Counted from the stretch's first letter, positions 24,480 to 38,804 are shown. The stretch is 64,000 bases of DNA from Prevotella sp. UBA4217 (GCA_002379425.1 DFTH01000003.1:248627-312626), one strand, 5' to 3'. Notes: a model not told the origin generated them from the letters alone. Translations and numbers: made by a program.

Positions 24480-27400
24480 ATGAAAAAGATCAGATTGCTC
24501 ATGATGTTGGCAGCACTGCTGATGTGCGCCATATCTTTCGCCCAAGGGATCAAGGGCACAGTGATCGACGAGAATGGTGAGCCTGTAATCGGTGCCACCA
24601 TCGTTGACAAGGCGAACCAACAGAACGCCACGATTACCGACTTCGACGGTAATTTCATTATTAATGTAAAGGCTGGTGGCGTGATTATCGTTTCCTACAT
24701 TGGCTACCAGACTCAAGAACTGGCAGCCAAGAACGGTATGACCATCAAGATTCAGCCCGACAACAAGGTGCTTGAAGAAGTGGTGGTCGTAGGCTATGGT
24801 GTCCAGAAGAAAAGCAGTGTGACAGGTGCCATCTCGCAAGTAAAACCCGAGGACATTGAAAACCGTACAATCGCCAACGCCCAGCAGGCTCTGCAGGGAA
24901 AGACCTCCGGTGTGCAGATCATCTCTACCTCTGCCGCTCCCGGTTCCTCGCCTACCGTACGTGTGCGCGGTTATTCCTCTAATCAGAGTTCCGAGCCTCT
25001 GTACGTCGTCGATGGTGTACGCCTGAGCGACATCAGCGGTATCGACCCCAGCACCATCGCCTCAATGGAAATCCTGAAGGATGCCGCTTCTGCCGCCATC
25101 TATGGTGCCGAAGCCGGCAACGGTGTCGTGCTCATCACCACCAAAAAAGGTAAGGCCGGTGAGGGCAAGATCTCTTACGACTTCATGTGGACGGACGAGA
25201 CGCTTGCACGCATCCCCAAGATGCTCAGTGCCCAGGAGTATCAGCAGTACATGCTGGAGGGTAATCTTTTCACACAGGAATTCATTAATACCAATTGGGA
25301 CGGCAAGACTGATACGAAGTGGACGGACGTAGCCTTCAATCACGGACACATGCAGAAGCACAACCTCTCTTTTACCGGGGGTAATGACCGTGGTAACTAC
25401 TATCTGGCTCTGGCATACCTGAAGAACGATGGTATCGTGAAGGGTGATGCAGACGTGTACAAGCGTCTGACAGCAACAATCAACGGCGAGTACAAGATCA
25501 AAGACTGGTTGAAGGTTGGTACCACGAACCAGGTGGAGAAGTACGACGTGCGCCAGGTATCTACGAATAACGAGTACGGTTCACTGCTGACATCTGTGCT
25601 GATGATGGATCCGCTGACACCCAATACCTTCGGCACAACCCTGCCCCAAAACCTGCAGGCTGCCCAAGCGATGGGTAAGACATTCCTGAAAGACGAGGAC
25701 GGGAACTACTACGGAGTGTCTCAGTTCTACAACGGTGAACAGTATCACCCGATGATCATGCGCGACAATGGGCTGAGCAAGAACAGCGGTTTCAATATCA
25801 CCGGTTCTATCTACGGTGACTTTACCCTCATCCCCCATGTAACGGTGACCTCTCGCTTCGGCTATCGCCTGAACGGTGCCCGCTCGTCATCCACTAGTCT
25901 GCCTTTCTACGGTAACGCTGTGCAGAGCCGCGACTATGTGGGACAGAGCAACACCTCTTCAACCACCATCTACTACCAGTGGGAGAACTTCGCCAACTAT
26001 ATGCAGACCTTCGGCAACCACACCGTAAGTGCTATGGTCGGTATCTCTTTCCAGGATTCATCTTATGACTTCGTGACTGGCAGTCTCGACCCTAATGGCG
26101 AGAATGCCCTGAAGAAAAACGATCCGCTGTTCTACTACCTGAACTATGCCAATGCCTCGGCTACAAAAGCAGTATCCGGTGAGACCACCAGCAACACCAA
26201 ATACTCCTACTTCGGCCGTCTGGGCTATGACTTCCTCGGCCGTTACCTGCTCCAGGCTTCACTCCGTGCTGATGCTGCCGACCTCTCTAAACTCTCTCCG
26301 AAGAAACGTTGGGGTTACTTCCCTGCCGTGTCTGTAGGTTGGACCATCAGCGAAGAGAAATTCTTCACACCTCTTAAGAAGGCTTTCGACAGTCTGAAGT
26401 TCCGTGCCTCTTGGGGACAGAACGGTAGTCTCTCTGCACTTAGCGGCTACAGTTACAGTACCGACATTGCACTTGGCGGACTCTATGCCTTCACACCTGG
26501 TATCCAGTACACCCAGGCTGCCGCTCCCTCAACGATGGGTAACGAAGACCTGAAGTGGGAGACATCCGAGCAGTTGAACTTCGGTCTCGACGGTATCATG
26601 ATGGGCGGACGCCTTACTTTCGGCATCGACTATTTCATCAAGAAGACCAAAGATCTGCTGGTATGGAACACCACCCCATCACTCATCATCGGCGGTGCCA
26701 CTTCACCTATCAATGCCGGAAACGTAGAGAACAAGGGCTTCGAACTTGAGTTGGGCTGGCGCGACCACATCGGCGACTTCAACTATGGCATTCGCGGTAA
26801 TCTCTCGACACTGACGAACAAGGTAACTTATATCGATCCTTCCATCACCCGTCTGGCTGGTAGCAACTTCCACACTTACACCATCACTTACTTCGAGCAG
26901 GGTTATCCCGTGTACTATTACCGCGGCTTCGAGTTCGACAAGATCAATCCTGAGACTGGTGACCCCATGTTCAAGGATGTCAATGGCGATGGCCAGGTGA
27001 ACAACGATGACCTCACAGATATCGGCAATGCCATTCCCGACTTTACCTATGGCATCACGCTCAGCGCCGGCTACAAGGGCTTCGACCTGACCGTCTTCGG
27101 AACGGGTTCTCACGGCAACAAGATCTTCAACTGTATCAACCGTCCGGACTACGCTACATCCAACAAGATGAAGGAAGTGATGTATGACAACCGCTGGACT
27201 CCCACAAACACGAACGGTACCGTACCCCGTGCAGGTGCCAACGATCTCGACAAATACGTAGACTCCAGCGCCATGATCTATGACGGCTCTTACTTTAAGA
27301 TCAAGCAGATACAACTCGGCTATACCCTGCCGAAGAACCTACTCAAGAAGGTCGGTATCAGCCATACACGCCTCTATGCTTCGCTCGACGATTTCTTCAC

Positions 27401-27524
27401 CTTCACAAGTTATCCAGGCTTTGATCCCGAGGCTGCAGCCAACGCTACCACTGGCATGGGCGTGGACAAGGGCGCTTATCCTACATCAAAGAAGGTCGTT
27501 CTCGGCTTCAATATCGAGTTCTAA
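24480..27524 (+). CDS. SusC/RagA-family TonB-dependent outer-membrane glycan transporter
   Basis: 1014 residues. The signal peptide ends at ISFAQG. An N-terminal carboxypeptidase-like (CNA-B) domain ('IKGTVIDENGEPVIGATIVD') is followed by the TonB-box region 'LEEVVVVGYGVQKKSSVTGA' (about residue 100), a plug domain ('PTVRVRGYSS', 'IEILKDAASAAIYGAEAGNG'-like signature) and a long beta-barrel to a terminal 'LGFNIEF'. It imports oligosaccharides across the outer membrane with its SusD partner 42 bp downstream. First structural gene of the HTCS-controlled operon. Confidence 0.96.
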   Translation: MKKIRLLMMLAALLMCAISFAQGIKGTVIDENGEPVIGATIVDKANQQNATITDFDGNFIINVKAGGVIIVSYIGYQTQELAAKNGMTIKIQPDNKVLEEVVVVGYGVQKKSSVTGAISQVKPEDIENRTIANAQQALQGKTSGVQIISTSAAPGSSPTVRVRGYSSNQSSEPLYVVDGVRLSDISGIDPSTIASMEILKDAASAAIYGAEAGNGVVLITTKKGKAGEGKISYDFMWTDETLARIPKMLSAQEYQQYMLEGNLFTQEFINTNWDGKTDTKWTDVAFNHGHMQKHNLSFTGGNDRGNYYLALAYLKNDGIVKGDADVYKRLTATINGEYKIKDWLKVGTTNQVEKYDVRQVSTNNEYGSLLTSVLMMDPLTPNTFGTTLPQNLQAAQAMGKTFLKDEDGNYYGVSQFYNGEQYHPMIMRDNGLSKNSGFNITGSIYGDFTLIPHVTVTSRFGYRLNGARSSSTSLPFYGNAVQSRDYVGQSNTSSTTIYYQWENFANYMQTFGNHTVSAMVGISFQDSSYDFVTGSLDPNGENALKKNDPLFYYLNYANASATKAVSGETTSNTKYSYFGRLGYDFLGRYLLQASLRADAADLSKLSPKKRWGYFPAVSVGWTISEEKFFTPLKKAFDSLKFRASWGQNGSLSALSGYSYSTDIALGGLYAFTPGIQYTQAAAPSTMGNEDLKWETSEQLNFGLDGIMMGGRLTFGIDYFIKKTKDLLVWNTTPSLIIGGATSPINAGNVENKGFELELGWRDHIGDFNYGIRGNLSTLTNKVTYIDPSITRLAGSNFHTYTITYFEQGYPVYYYRGFEFDKINPETGDPMFKDVNGDGQVNNDDLTDIGNAIPDFTYGITLSAGYKGFDLTVFGTGSHGNKIFNCINRPDYATSNKMKEVMYDNRWTPTNTNGTVPRAGANDLDKYVDSSAMIYDGSYFKIKQIQLGYTLPKNLLKKVGISHTRLYASLDDFFTFTSYPGFDPEAAANATTGMGVDKGAYPTSKKVVLGFNIEF

Positions 27525-27566
27525 GAAAAGGGGAAAAGGTATAAAAGTAAAACAATACAAGAAGAT

Positions 27567-29132
27567 ATGAAAAAGAATATAATATATATCGCACTGCTGG
27601 GGATGATGTCGCTGATGACTATCAGTTGCGAGAGCGAACTCGACATCGAAAAGCACGGCAACATGGGTAGTATGGAAGACTACTACACCACTGACGAGAA
27701 TATCAATACCGCTACCGCATCACTCTATCTGGAGATGCGCGGCTTCTACTACAACTGGTTCTTCGTGAAGAACCTGCTCTCCGACGATGTATGGTGCGGC
27801 GGTGGACAGCGTGGTGACAACGGAGAGATGGAGAAACTCAATGAATATCGCTTCGACTCTAACCACGGCATGATTGAGAGTCTTTATTCCGGACTCTATG
27901 CCATCATCTACAAGGCAAACCTCATCATCGATAAGACAGAGGGAGGAACTGCCGTGATGAAACATGCCATCAACGAGGCCAAGGTATTCCGCGCCTTCGG
28001 GCATTTCGAACTCGTTACCCTCTTTGGTACTGCTCCTGTGGTGGATCATCTGCTGGAGCCAGGCGAGTATCGGAAAGGCAACAGTACACCCGCAGAACTC
28101 TGGGCCTGTGTCGAGAAAGATCTCACTGAGGCAATCAACAGTGGTATGCTTCCCTCGAAGAACAGTGCCAACGACGCTGAGACAGGCATTCGTGTCACCA
28201 AGGAATTTGCCCAGGCACTGCTTGGTAAGGCTTACCTCTTCCAGGGCAAGAACAGCGAGGCAGCATCGATGCTCGACAACGTGATCACCTCTAACAAATA
28301 CGCTCTGTTTGACGGAGAGTACGACGCACAGTTCCATGCTGCTGCCAACAACAACTGCGAATCGCTGTTTGAACTACAGAAGCGTTTCGATCCTGAGCAG
28401 ATGTGGAACCAGTTTGATATGCTCTTCCTGATGCAGGGCTGGCGTACCAGCGTACTGTCCTATAGTGGTACGGCTTTGGAAGTGCTTGCACTAGGTACTT
28501 ACGGTTTCAACAATCCCCGCAAGTCACTCTACGACGCATTTGTAGAATGGGAGGGCGCCGACGGCTATCGTCTCAGCAAGACCATCATGAACTACGACCA
28601 GATGAAAGCCTTCGGCGTAGATATCCAGCCAGGTAACAACGTATATGGCAACGAGGGTTATTTCTTCTGGAAGAATCAGTCACTGAAAGAAGACTGTGTG
28701 GTAGACCAGTCGTTCTTTCAAGGTGTTCAGTTCATCGACCTAAAAGTGATGCGCTATGCCGAGGTTCTACTGATGGCTGCCGAGGCTCAGTTGGCGATTG
28801 GTAATTCCGCCAAGGCACTGGAATATATTAATATGGTACGAGTACGCGCTAAGGAGAAGCCACTATCAGCCATAACACTTAGTGACATCAAGACCGAGAA
28901 GCGTCTGGAACTTTGCAACGAGTGCGTACGTTATCAGGATCTCGTGCGCTGGGGTGATGCCAAGACCGCTATGGCTAATCAGGGCAAGGACGTACCCGCT
29001 TTCGCTGCCGATGGCGTACAGTGGAACTGGCATAACGACAAATATGGTTTCCAGGACAAGAACGTGCTGCTGCCTATTCCTCTGAAGGAACTTGAACTGA
29101 ATCCTAACATGCAACAAAATGCAGGTTGGTAA
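27567..29132 (+). CDS. SusD/RagB-family surface glycan-binding lipoprotein
   Basis: 521 residues. Lipobox in 'MMSLMTISCESELD' places it at the cell surface. It shows the SusD helical/TPR pattern with an N-terminal 'YYTTDENINTATASLYLEMR' segment and a C-terminal 'VMRYAEVLLMAAEAQLAIG', 'INMVRVRAKE', 'RRLEL'-type region ('KRLELCNECVRYQDLVRWGD'), diagnostic of the family. It caps the SusC barrel and captures oligosaccharides. It follows susC by 42 bp. A -7 element after it (29174-29181) suggests that the downstream enzymes can also be transcribed separately. Confidence 0.95.
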   Translation: MKKNIIYIALLGMMSLMTISCESELDIEKHGNMGSMEDYYTTDENINTATASLYLEMRGFYYNWFFVKNLLSDDVWCGGGQRGDNGEMEKLNEYRFDSNHGMIESLYSGLYAIIYKANLIIDKTEGGTAVMKHAINEAKVFRAFGHFELVTLFGTAPVVDHLLEPGEYRKGNSTPAELWACVEKDLTEAINSGMLPSKNSANDAETGIRVTKEFAQALLGKAYLFQGKNSEAASMLDNVITSNKYALFDGEYDAQFHAAANNNCESLFELQKRFDPEQMWNQFDMLFLMQGWRTSVLSYSGTALEVLALGTYGFNNPRKSLYDAFVEWEGADGYRLSKTIMNYDQMKAFGVDIQPGNNVYGNEGYFFWKNQSLKEDCVVDQSFFQGVQFIDLKVMRYAEVLLMAAEAQLAIGNSAKALEYINMVRVRAKEKPLSAITLSDIKTEKRLELCNECVRYQDLVRWGDAKTAMANQGKDVPAFAADGVQWNWHNDKYGFQDKNVLLPIPLKELELNPNMQQNAGW

Positions 29133-29173
29133 TTATTAACAAAAAAATGGTGCAAGGATATGAATATATTTTG

Positions 29174-29181
29174 TATCTTTG
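29174..29181 (+). promoter_or_regulatory. Internal -7 element (TATCTTTG) before the esterase-GH3 genes
   Basis: Exact TAnnTTTG in the 79-bp gap between susD and the first esterase gene, 31 bp before the start codon. Confidence 0.5.
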
Positions 29182-29190
29182 CGCCATTGA

Positions 29191-30426
<1,236 letters not shown>

Positions 30427-30432
30427 TCAAAA

Positions 30433-34060
<3,628 letters not shown>

Positions 34061-34066
34061 GGCAGG

Positions 34067-34108
34067 TTTGCGACAGGTTCCGGGGCGATGAGCCCTGCCT
34101 GTCGCAAA
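34067..34108 (+). terminator. Strong hairpin at the end of the SusCD locus
   Basis: Arms TTTGCGACAGG (34067-34077) and CCTGTCGCAAA (34098-34108), with a second GGGC/GCCC stem inside the loop. There is no clear T-tract after it, so it may be a 3'-stabilising structure rather than a classic terminator. Confidence 0.5.
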
Positions 34109-34289
34109 TCCCTTCATGCGTCGCTACAACTTGCAGCGCAGCATCAATAACCTATCCATTTCTCTTTTTACGTTTACGCCGCAAAGTTACAGATTTAACT
34201 TTAAAGAAACAAATATTTATGCTATTTTTCACTTTTGAAAGTAAAAAATGGTAGTTAAGTACTGAAAACCGTTCTTAAGATGCTCCCTA

Positions 34290-35762
34290 CTACTGAGTTC
34301 TACGGTCTGAAAATAAATTGTCCAACACTACAGACTGATTGACAATGCTGGCATGTTCCCCTCGGGCAACGCCCATCGTCGTAACCATCACCAACTGGAT
34401 GCTGTGCGTCTTGTTGTGCATCTTGCTTGCGGCAAAAGCCTCTATCTTATTCAGGAAATCTTCTTCATCGTTTTTTGTTATGGCGTATTTTCCACCCGTG
34501 AACTTCATCTCGCAAAGATAGTCCGTCCTGTCAGCCTTACTTTCCAGCAGCAAGTCAATCTGAGCCCCCCTTCCGTCGGGACTTTTCCCGTTCCAACAAT
34601 AATTCCGGTTGATGGAGGCTATACGCAGGGTGTCTTGGATTTGGGGCAAGTGTTCCACACAAAGCAGTTCAAAAGTATCTCCTGCCCATGTGTAGAAAAT
34701 GGGAGTGCCGTGAATGGAATTCCATATTCCCTTCTTTGCCTGTTTGCCTTGAATGAAACGTAAATAGAACAGAGAAAAGAAGTCAATCAACTGATAGACC
34801 GTCTCCACACGTTCCTTACCATAGCGTGGGTACGCCCTAATGATGCCAGACTCCATGAGGTTTTCTAGCAGTTTAGTCAGCGTTCCGCCAGTCTTGACAT
34901 CTATGGCTGTGCTGATTTCTTTCTGGGTCATGCCATAAAACTGACTTCCAAGAACTTTGACTATATCCACATATCTCTCCTTGCTGGCATAAAGACCGGC
35001 ATATACATCAAGGAATTCCTGATGTATCTTTTCGTCAGCAAAGAAAATACGGTCTATATTCTCTGTGATGGTCTGATTGTTGCGTAGTTTATCAAGATAA
35101 AACGGGACACCTCCCAATGCCATGTAGTTGATGCACATCTCATATCGGGACAGACGGAACCCGTTTCGTCGGTAATACTTCTGACATTCTGCCAATGTGA
35201 AGGGTGCAAGCTTGATGGTCTCCGTGAGTCGGCCATGCAGACCTCCGTAGTCACGTATCACATTGTCAAGCATCCAACTCGTGGCAGAGCCGCACACCAC
35301 CAGAATGATGTTTCTCTGGCTGTCAGCCCATGAGTTCCAGAAATAGCCAAGTTCCGAAATCATTTCGGACGACTGAGGGCCAGCCAACCAGGGCAACTCG
35401 TCAATAAGGATGACCTTCCGACGGGAGTGAATACCTTCAAGCAGCCTTCGCAGAAGCAGGAAGGCTTCACGCCAGCATGTAGGTCTTTCGGTCATAGCGG
35501 CATCCAGACCTGACAACACCAATGAATCGTAGAAATGATCCAATTGCAGTTTACGGTATGTCTCGTAGTTCTTATCCCCGTCCTTTACGTATGTTCCGAC
35601 GGCAGAAAAGACAATCTTACTGCCATACACTTCACTGACCAGATATGACTTGCCGATGCGCCTGCGCCCATAGATGGCGACAAACTCAGATTTCTTAGAC
35701 TTGTACAAACGTTCGAGCGTGGATATTTCCACTTCTCTGCCAATGATATTGGGATACTTCAT
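34290..35762 (-). CDS. AAA ATPase of the archaeal-type ATPase/DUF234 family
   Basis: 490 residues. N-terminal AAA domain with Walker A 'YGRRRIGKSYLV' (about 31-42) and Walker B 'VILIDELPWLAG' (about 118). An arginine-rich middle, a winged-helix segment ('MTQKEISTAIDVKTGGTLTK') and a C-terminal DUF234-like, possibly nuclease-fold, region ('GAQIDLLLESKADRTDYLCE' followed by KFTGG) complete the usual layout. These ATPases are scattered and variable in number in Prevotella and Bacteroides genomes; their function is unknown, although the D...E-x-K arrangement in the C-terminus hints at a PD-(D/E)xK fold. It is monocistronic, with its own promoter, and unrelated to the flanking glycan genes. Confidence 0.85.
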   Translation of the reverse strand: MKYPNIIGREVEISTLERLYKSKKSEFVAIYGRRRIGKSYLVSEVYGSKIVFSAVGTYVKDGDKNYETYRKLQLDHFYDSLVLSGLDAAMTERPTCWREAFLLLRRLLEGIHSRRKVILIDELPWLAGPQSSEMISELGYFWNSWADSQRNIILVVCGSATSWMLDNVIRDYGGLHGRLTETIKLAPFTLAECQKYYRRNGFRLSRYEMCINYMALGGVPFYLDKLRNNQTITENIDRIFFADEKIHQEFLDVYAGLYASKERYVDIVKVLGSQFYGMTQKEISTAIDVKTGGTLTKLLENLMESGIIRAYPRYGKERVETVYQLIDFFSLFYLRFIQGKQAKKGIWNSIHGTPIFYTWAGDTFELLCVEHLPQIQDTLRIASINRNYCWNGKSPDGRGAQIDLLLESKADRTDYLCEMKFTGGKYAITKNDEEDFLNKIEAFAASKMHNKTHSIQLVMVTTMGVARGEHASIVNQSVVLDNLFSDRRTQ

Positions 35763-35785
35763 GCTGAATTGTTTCTATTGCTCTG

Positions 35786-35793
35786 CAAAAGTA
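35786..35793 (-). promoter_or_regulatory. -7 element (TACTTTTG) for the ATPase gene
   Basis: Exact TAnnTTTG on the minus strand 24 bp before the start codon. Confidence 0.55.
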
Positions 35794-35826
35794 CAATTTT
35801 TATTTTAGACCCATGCATCTTTTGCT

Positions 35827-35875
35827 TAAAAATCAGCGAAAACGAGAAAATATTTTTGAATTTCGCTGATTTTTA
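35827..35875. repeat. Perfect 15-bp inverted repeat in the ATPase upstream region
   Basis: Arms TAAAAATCAGCGAAA (35827-35841) and TTTCGCTGATTTTTA (35861-35875) around a 19-nt AT-rich loop. A/T runs at both ends would let it act as a bidirectional terminator, yet no gene ends nearby. Confidence 0.8.
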
Positions 35876-36037
35876 GACATACAAACTACTCAAAATAGAA
35901 GTGAAGTATCATCATTTGCGACTCATTCATCGTGCTCAATTGCATATATTTAGTATCTTTGAATATTTCGAGTGCAAATATAAGTATTATTTCCGAAAGT
36001 TCCAAATAAAAGACGGAAAAGTAGATGAGCAAGTGAC

Positions 36038-36064
36038 CTCACAAAGTGTCTGACACTTTGTGAG
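36038..36064. repeat. 27-bp near-continuous palindrome
   Basis: CTCACAAAGTGTC (36038-36050), one central base, then GACACTTTGTGAG (36052-36064): a perfect 13-bp inverted repeat with a single-base centre. It could be a dimeric operator or the stem of an RNA. Confidence 0.85.
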
Positions 36065-36113
36065 CAATGGGTCAAATGATTAGGCGATTTAGTTCAAAAC
36101 CAGCCACAAAGAA

Positions 36114-36143
36114 GAAACGGAAGCCGCGGCTGACTTCCGTTTC
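36114..36143 (-). terminator. Hairpin downstream of the BspA-like lipoprotein gene
   Basis: 10-bp stem GAAACGGAAG/CTTCCGTTTC with a GC-rich 10-nt loop. The minus-strand side runs into TTCTTTG and the plus-strand side into CTATTCTCATTTTT. It lies 97 bp past the minus-strand stop and may work in both directions. Confidence 0.55.
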
Positions 36144-36239
36144 CTATTCTCATTTTTGGGGAACAGATCAATTACTCCTGATCTCACCCCAGGTGCCCGT
36201 CCCAAAGACTAATCCCAAAGACTAATCCTAAAGGTGACT

Positions 36240-38573
36240 TTATTCTGTTTGGACCGTCCAGCCTGAGGGGTAACCATTGGAGCCATCGGTATCTGCTTCG
36301 GACCAGTTAGTTCCAGATGCCTTGACGAACGTTCCCGTCGCAGAGACGCCTTTGAGCCATTTATAGAGACAAAATTGTGCGCTAACATTCGTGGCATTCG
36401 TGGCGAGACATTTCACATAGTTCAGGCTGGTGCAGCCCTCAAACATACTCCAATAGCAACCATCAGCCAGCGTGGGAGCGGCTAGGTCGGGAGCCACCGT
36501 CAGACCTGTGCAGCCATAGAACATATGTTTATAGCATTGACTTTTCAGTTCGGTGGCAGGCAGGTCGGGAGCCACCGTCAGACCTGTGCAGCCATAGAAC
36601 ATTTGGTCGTAACAATTATTTGCCAGCGTGGTGGCGGGCAGCAGGATGCGTTTAGTTGGATGGTTTATCAAGTTCGGGCAAGTTCCTGAAGACTCATGAA
36701 ATAGATTCTTCAAAGCATTATCTGCGCTGATGGTCTTATCATTAGCAAAGCCGGTGCCACTATCGTCAATCAGGCTCATCACATTGCCATAGACATAGCA
36801 AGGGATTTTTGGACTGATAGAGGTCGTATATAAAGTCGAACCTTCTTTTTTAGCCAGCGCAGAGTTCGTGCTGTAGAAACTTACCTTCTGGCCTGCAGTT
36901 ACATTAATAATAGTTGTAGTTGTGGAGATTTCTACAAGAGCACCACCATCCACCGAATATTTCATAGCCAATACTGGGTAGTATACCTCAATACTACCGT
37001 CTGCGGTGGCCTCCAGCGTCAGGGGGGTATGTAGAAGCGATGTCACAAGCGATGTCACGGTCACGGTGTAGGTCGTAGTATATACGCCGTCGGCATCGGG
37101 CGACGTGCCGCCAGTGCGTTCAACAGTATAGCCATCGGCAGCGAGGTTGCTGACAACGAAGTTGTTCTCAGACACAGGGTCACTATGGTAGTTTGTGCCT
37201 CCAAGCATACCCTGTGCAGTCTTAGTCTTCACGGTAAGAGTGGCACTGGTGCCAGTACAACTGAGTTTAAGGGTGGAGCATTTAATCGCATAGTCATTGC
37301 CGTTGCAACTGATGGTGTTGTCTCCCGTTAAAACGAGGGTGGCGTCACCACCATTATCAACGTTGATGAATGGACTATCCTGATAGTTCCATATCGCATT
37401 GACGGCATTGAGTCTGATGGTGGCATTGTTTGTGATATTGAAGGCATAGCCGTTGCAATAGTCCTTGCCACTGGCGTTGGCAATAGTGATGTCAGCATCG
37501 CCAGGATAAGCGGTTTGGAAGGTGTATTTATAGGTATATTCGCTGGGGGTAACGGCTTCAGAGGGGTTGGTCCACGTGATGACGGGTGCTGCCTTAGCCG
37601 GCTGCTTCGTCAGGGCGATAGGCGCAGAGTTATAGTAATACTTGCCGTTTTCGAAGCCTCCAGTGGGCGCTGACTTACTTCCCCGGTACTCGTTACCCTC
37701 ATCGTCGGTAACCCAGAAGTAAAGCACATCGTCAGGAGCCGAAAGTTCCCTGATGCACAGCCCCACGTAGAGGTAGTCGGCAGTAGCGGTGGCGGGAGTG
37801 ATATTGATGCCACCAGATATAGGATGGTATGGATCAGTAGTAATCAGCGGATAATACTTATTAGCCAATGCCGTATTCTTCGACTGGATGTTCAGGGTCT
37901 TCACCTTGATGGGCGTTGTGGGGGCGGTGGCATCGGCAAACTGGAAGCGGAACATCGACTGCAAATTGGCGAACTCCGCCTTAGCCTGAGTCTTCGTTGC
38001 GTCGCTCACCGCATAGAAAGTCATCTTGTAATTGTTGCTGGCGTCGATCTCCTTCACCTTCATCGTAGCCATGGCACCATCCACACACGATGCTGCCGTT
38101 CCGATCTGATCATCGTAGTTGTAGTAGATATAATACACATCACTGGGATCTGAGGGGGAATTGATTACGTTCAGGTTATAGTACAATACTACCTCATCGT
38201 CGGGGTTGATTGTACCCGTCAACTGCCCCTGGAGTTCGCACGACTTCATGTCGGCGCTGACGTTCTTCACCACGAGGTAGCCCCCGAGCAGAGCCGAAGT
38301 GGTATTATTATAGACATAGACCTTCTCATATTCCACAAACTTCGTGGTGATAGCGGGCGTAGAGCCGCTGTTGTCGAACTCTACGGCGCGGGTGCCGGCG
38401 TTGTCGCTGAAGGTGGCGGGGATGCTGACGGTATAGGTGCGCACCTCGCCCTGAGCGGGCTGCTGAGTATTATTAGCAACGATATCCTCGCTGGAGCAGG
38501 CTGTCAGACTCATAGTCATGGTGCCCATCAAGAGAGCCAAAGCCAGACTGATGATATAATTCTTTCTTTTCAT
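36240..38573 (-). CDS. Large surface lipoprotein with BspA-like C-terminal repeats
   Basis: 777 residues; lipobox in 'MTMSLTACSSEDIVANN'. The N-terminal third has a fimbrillin/Mfa-like look ('TYTVSIPATFSDNAGTRAVE', 'FRFQFADATAPTTPIKVK'). A central beta-helix-like stretch follows ('FNITNNATIRLNAVNA', 'ATLVLTGDNTISCNGND'), then about residues 644-718 repeat 'MFYGCTGLTVAPDLPAT' units of the BspA/LRR_5 kind, ending 'YPSGWTVQTE'. Such proteins are displayed on the surface and can bind host or bacterial partners; the ligand is unknown. It follows a 41-residue small gene within one long leader, and the promoter region carries a C8 tract. Confidence 0.75.
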   Translation of the reverse strand: MKRKNYIISLALALLMGTMTMSLTACSSEDIVANNTQQPAQGEVRTYTVSIPATFSDNAGTRAVEFDNSGSTPAITTKFVEYEKVYVYNNTTSALLGGYLVVKNVSADMKSCELQGQLTGTINPDDEVVLYYNLNVINSPSDPSDVYYIYYNYDDQIGTAASCVDGAMATMKVKEIDASNNYKMTFYAVSDATKTQAKAEFANLQSMFRFQFADATAPTTPIKVKTLNIQSKNTALANKYYPLITTDPYHPISGGINITPATATADYLYVGLCIRELSAPDDVLYFWVTDDEGNEYRGSKSAPTGGFENGKYYYNSAPIALTKQPAKAAPVITWTNPSEAVTPSEYTYKYTFQTAYPGDADITIANASGKDYCNGYAFNITNNATIRLNAVNAIWNYQDSPFINVDNGGDATLVLTGDNTISCNGNDYAIKCSTLKLSCTGTSATLTVKTKTAQGMLGGTNYHSDPVSENNFVVSNLAADGYTVERTGGTSPDADGVYTTTYTVTVTSLVTSLLHTPLTLEATADGSIEVYYPVLAMKYSVDGGALVEISTTTTIINVTAGQKVSFYSTNSALAKKEGSTLYTTSISPKIPCYVYGNVMSLIDDSGTGFANDKTISADNALKNLFHESSGTCPNLINHPTKRILLPATTLANNCYDQMFYGCTGLTVAPDLPATELKSQCYKHMFYGCTGLTVAPDLAAPTLADGCYWSMFEGCTSLNYVKCLATNATNVSAQFCLYKWLKGVSATGTFVKASGTNWSEADTDGSNGYPSGWTVQTE

Positions 38574-38603
38574 TGTCGTTACATTTTAAAAGGTTAATAC
38601 TTC

Positions 38604-38729
38604 CTACCACTCTTCAGGGATGTAGTCGGGTCTCTCTGCGCTGCCCGCCAATAATTGCGGCTGCTGTTTTAACTCGAAGACCCTCATCGAGGGCTTCTCG
38701 TACTTTCGTTTCTCGCTAATTCTTGTCAT
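38604..38729 (-). CDS. 41-residue conserved-looking small protein upstream of the surface lipoprotein
   Basis: Starts with MTRISEKRKYEKPSMRV, continues with 'FELKQQPQLLAGSAERPDYI' and ends PEEW. The ATG is at 38727-38729 and the TAG at 38604-38606. From memory, Prevotella genomes have many short proteins of the form 'YEKP.M.V.EL....LLAGS' directly ahead of surface lipoprotein genes, and this one fits that pattern and position (30 bp before the lipoprotein start, same strand, after the promoter). Function unknown; it has no signal peptide. It could be a small expressed protein or a regulatory leader peptide. Confidence 0.7.
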   Translation of the reverse strand: MTRISEKRKYEKPSMRVFELKQQPQLLAGSAERPDYIPEEW

Positions 38730-38804
38730 TGTCTGGTCTATTTATTTGAATGATTCTGTACGATTTTAATGGGTTCGTTGGATTAATTGAGTGCCTTCAC
38801 GTTG

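Larger units (their letters stand above)
35954..36150 (+). ncRNA. Possible small RNA in the 477-bp gap 35763-36239
   Basis: A plus-strand TATCTTTG at 35954-35961 is followed by about 180 bp without a plus-strand gene, ending in a 10-bp stem (GAAACGGAAG 36114-36123, CTTCCGTTTC 36134-36143) and a T-rich tail. The interval contains a 27-bp palindrome at 36038-36064. No -33 match was found, so transcription is conjectural. The rest of the gap (35763-35953) holds the ATPase promoter and inverted repeat. Confidence 0.3.
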
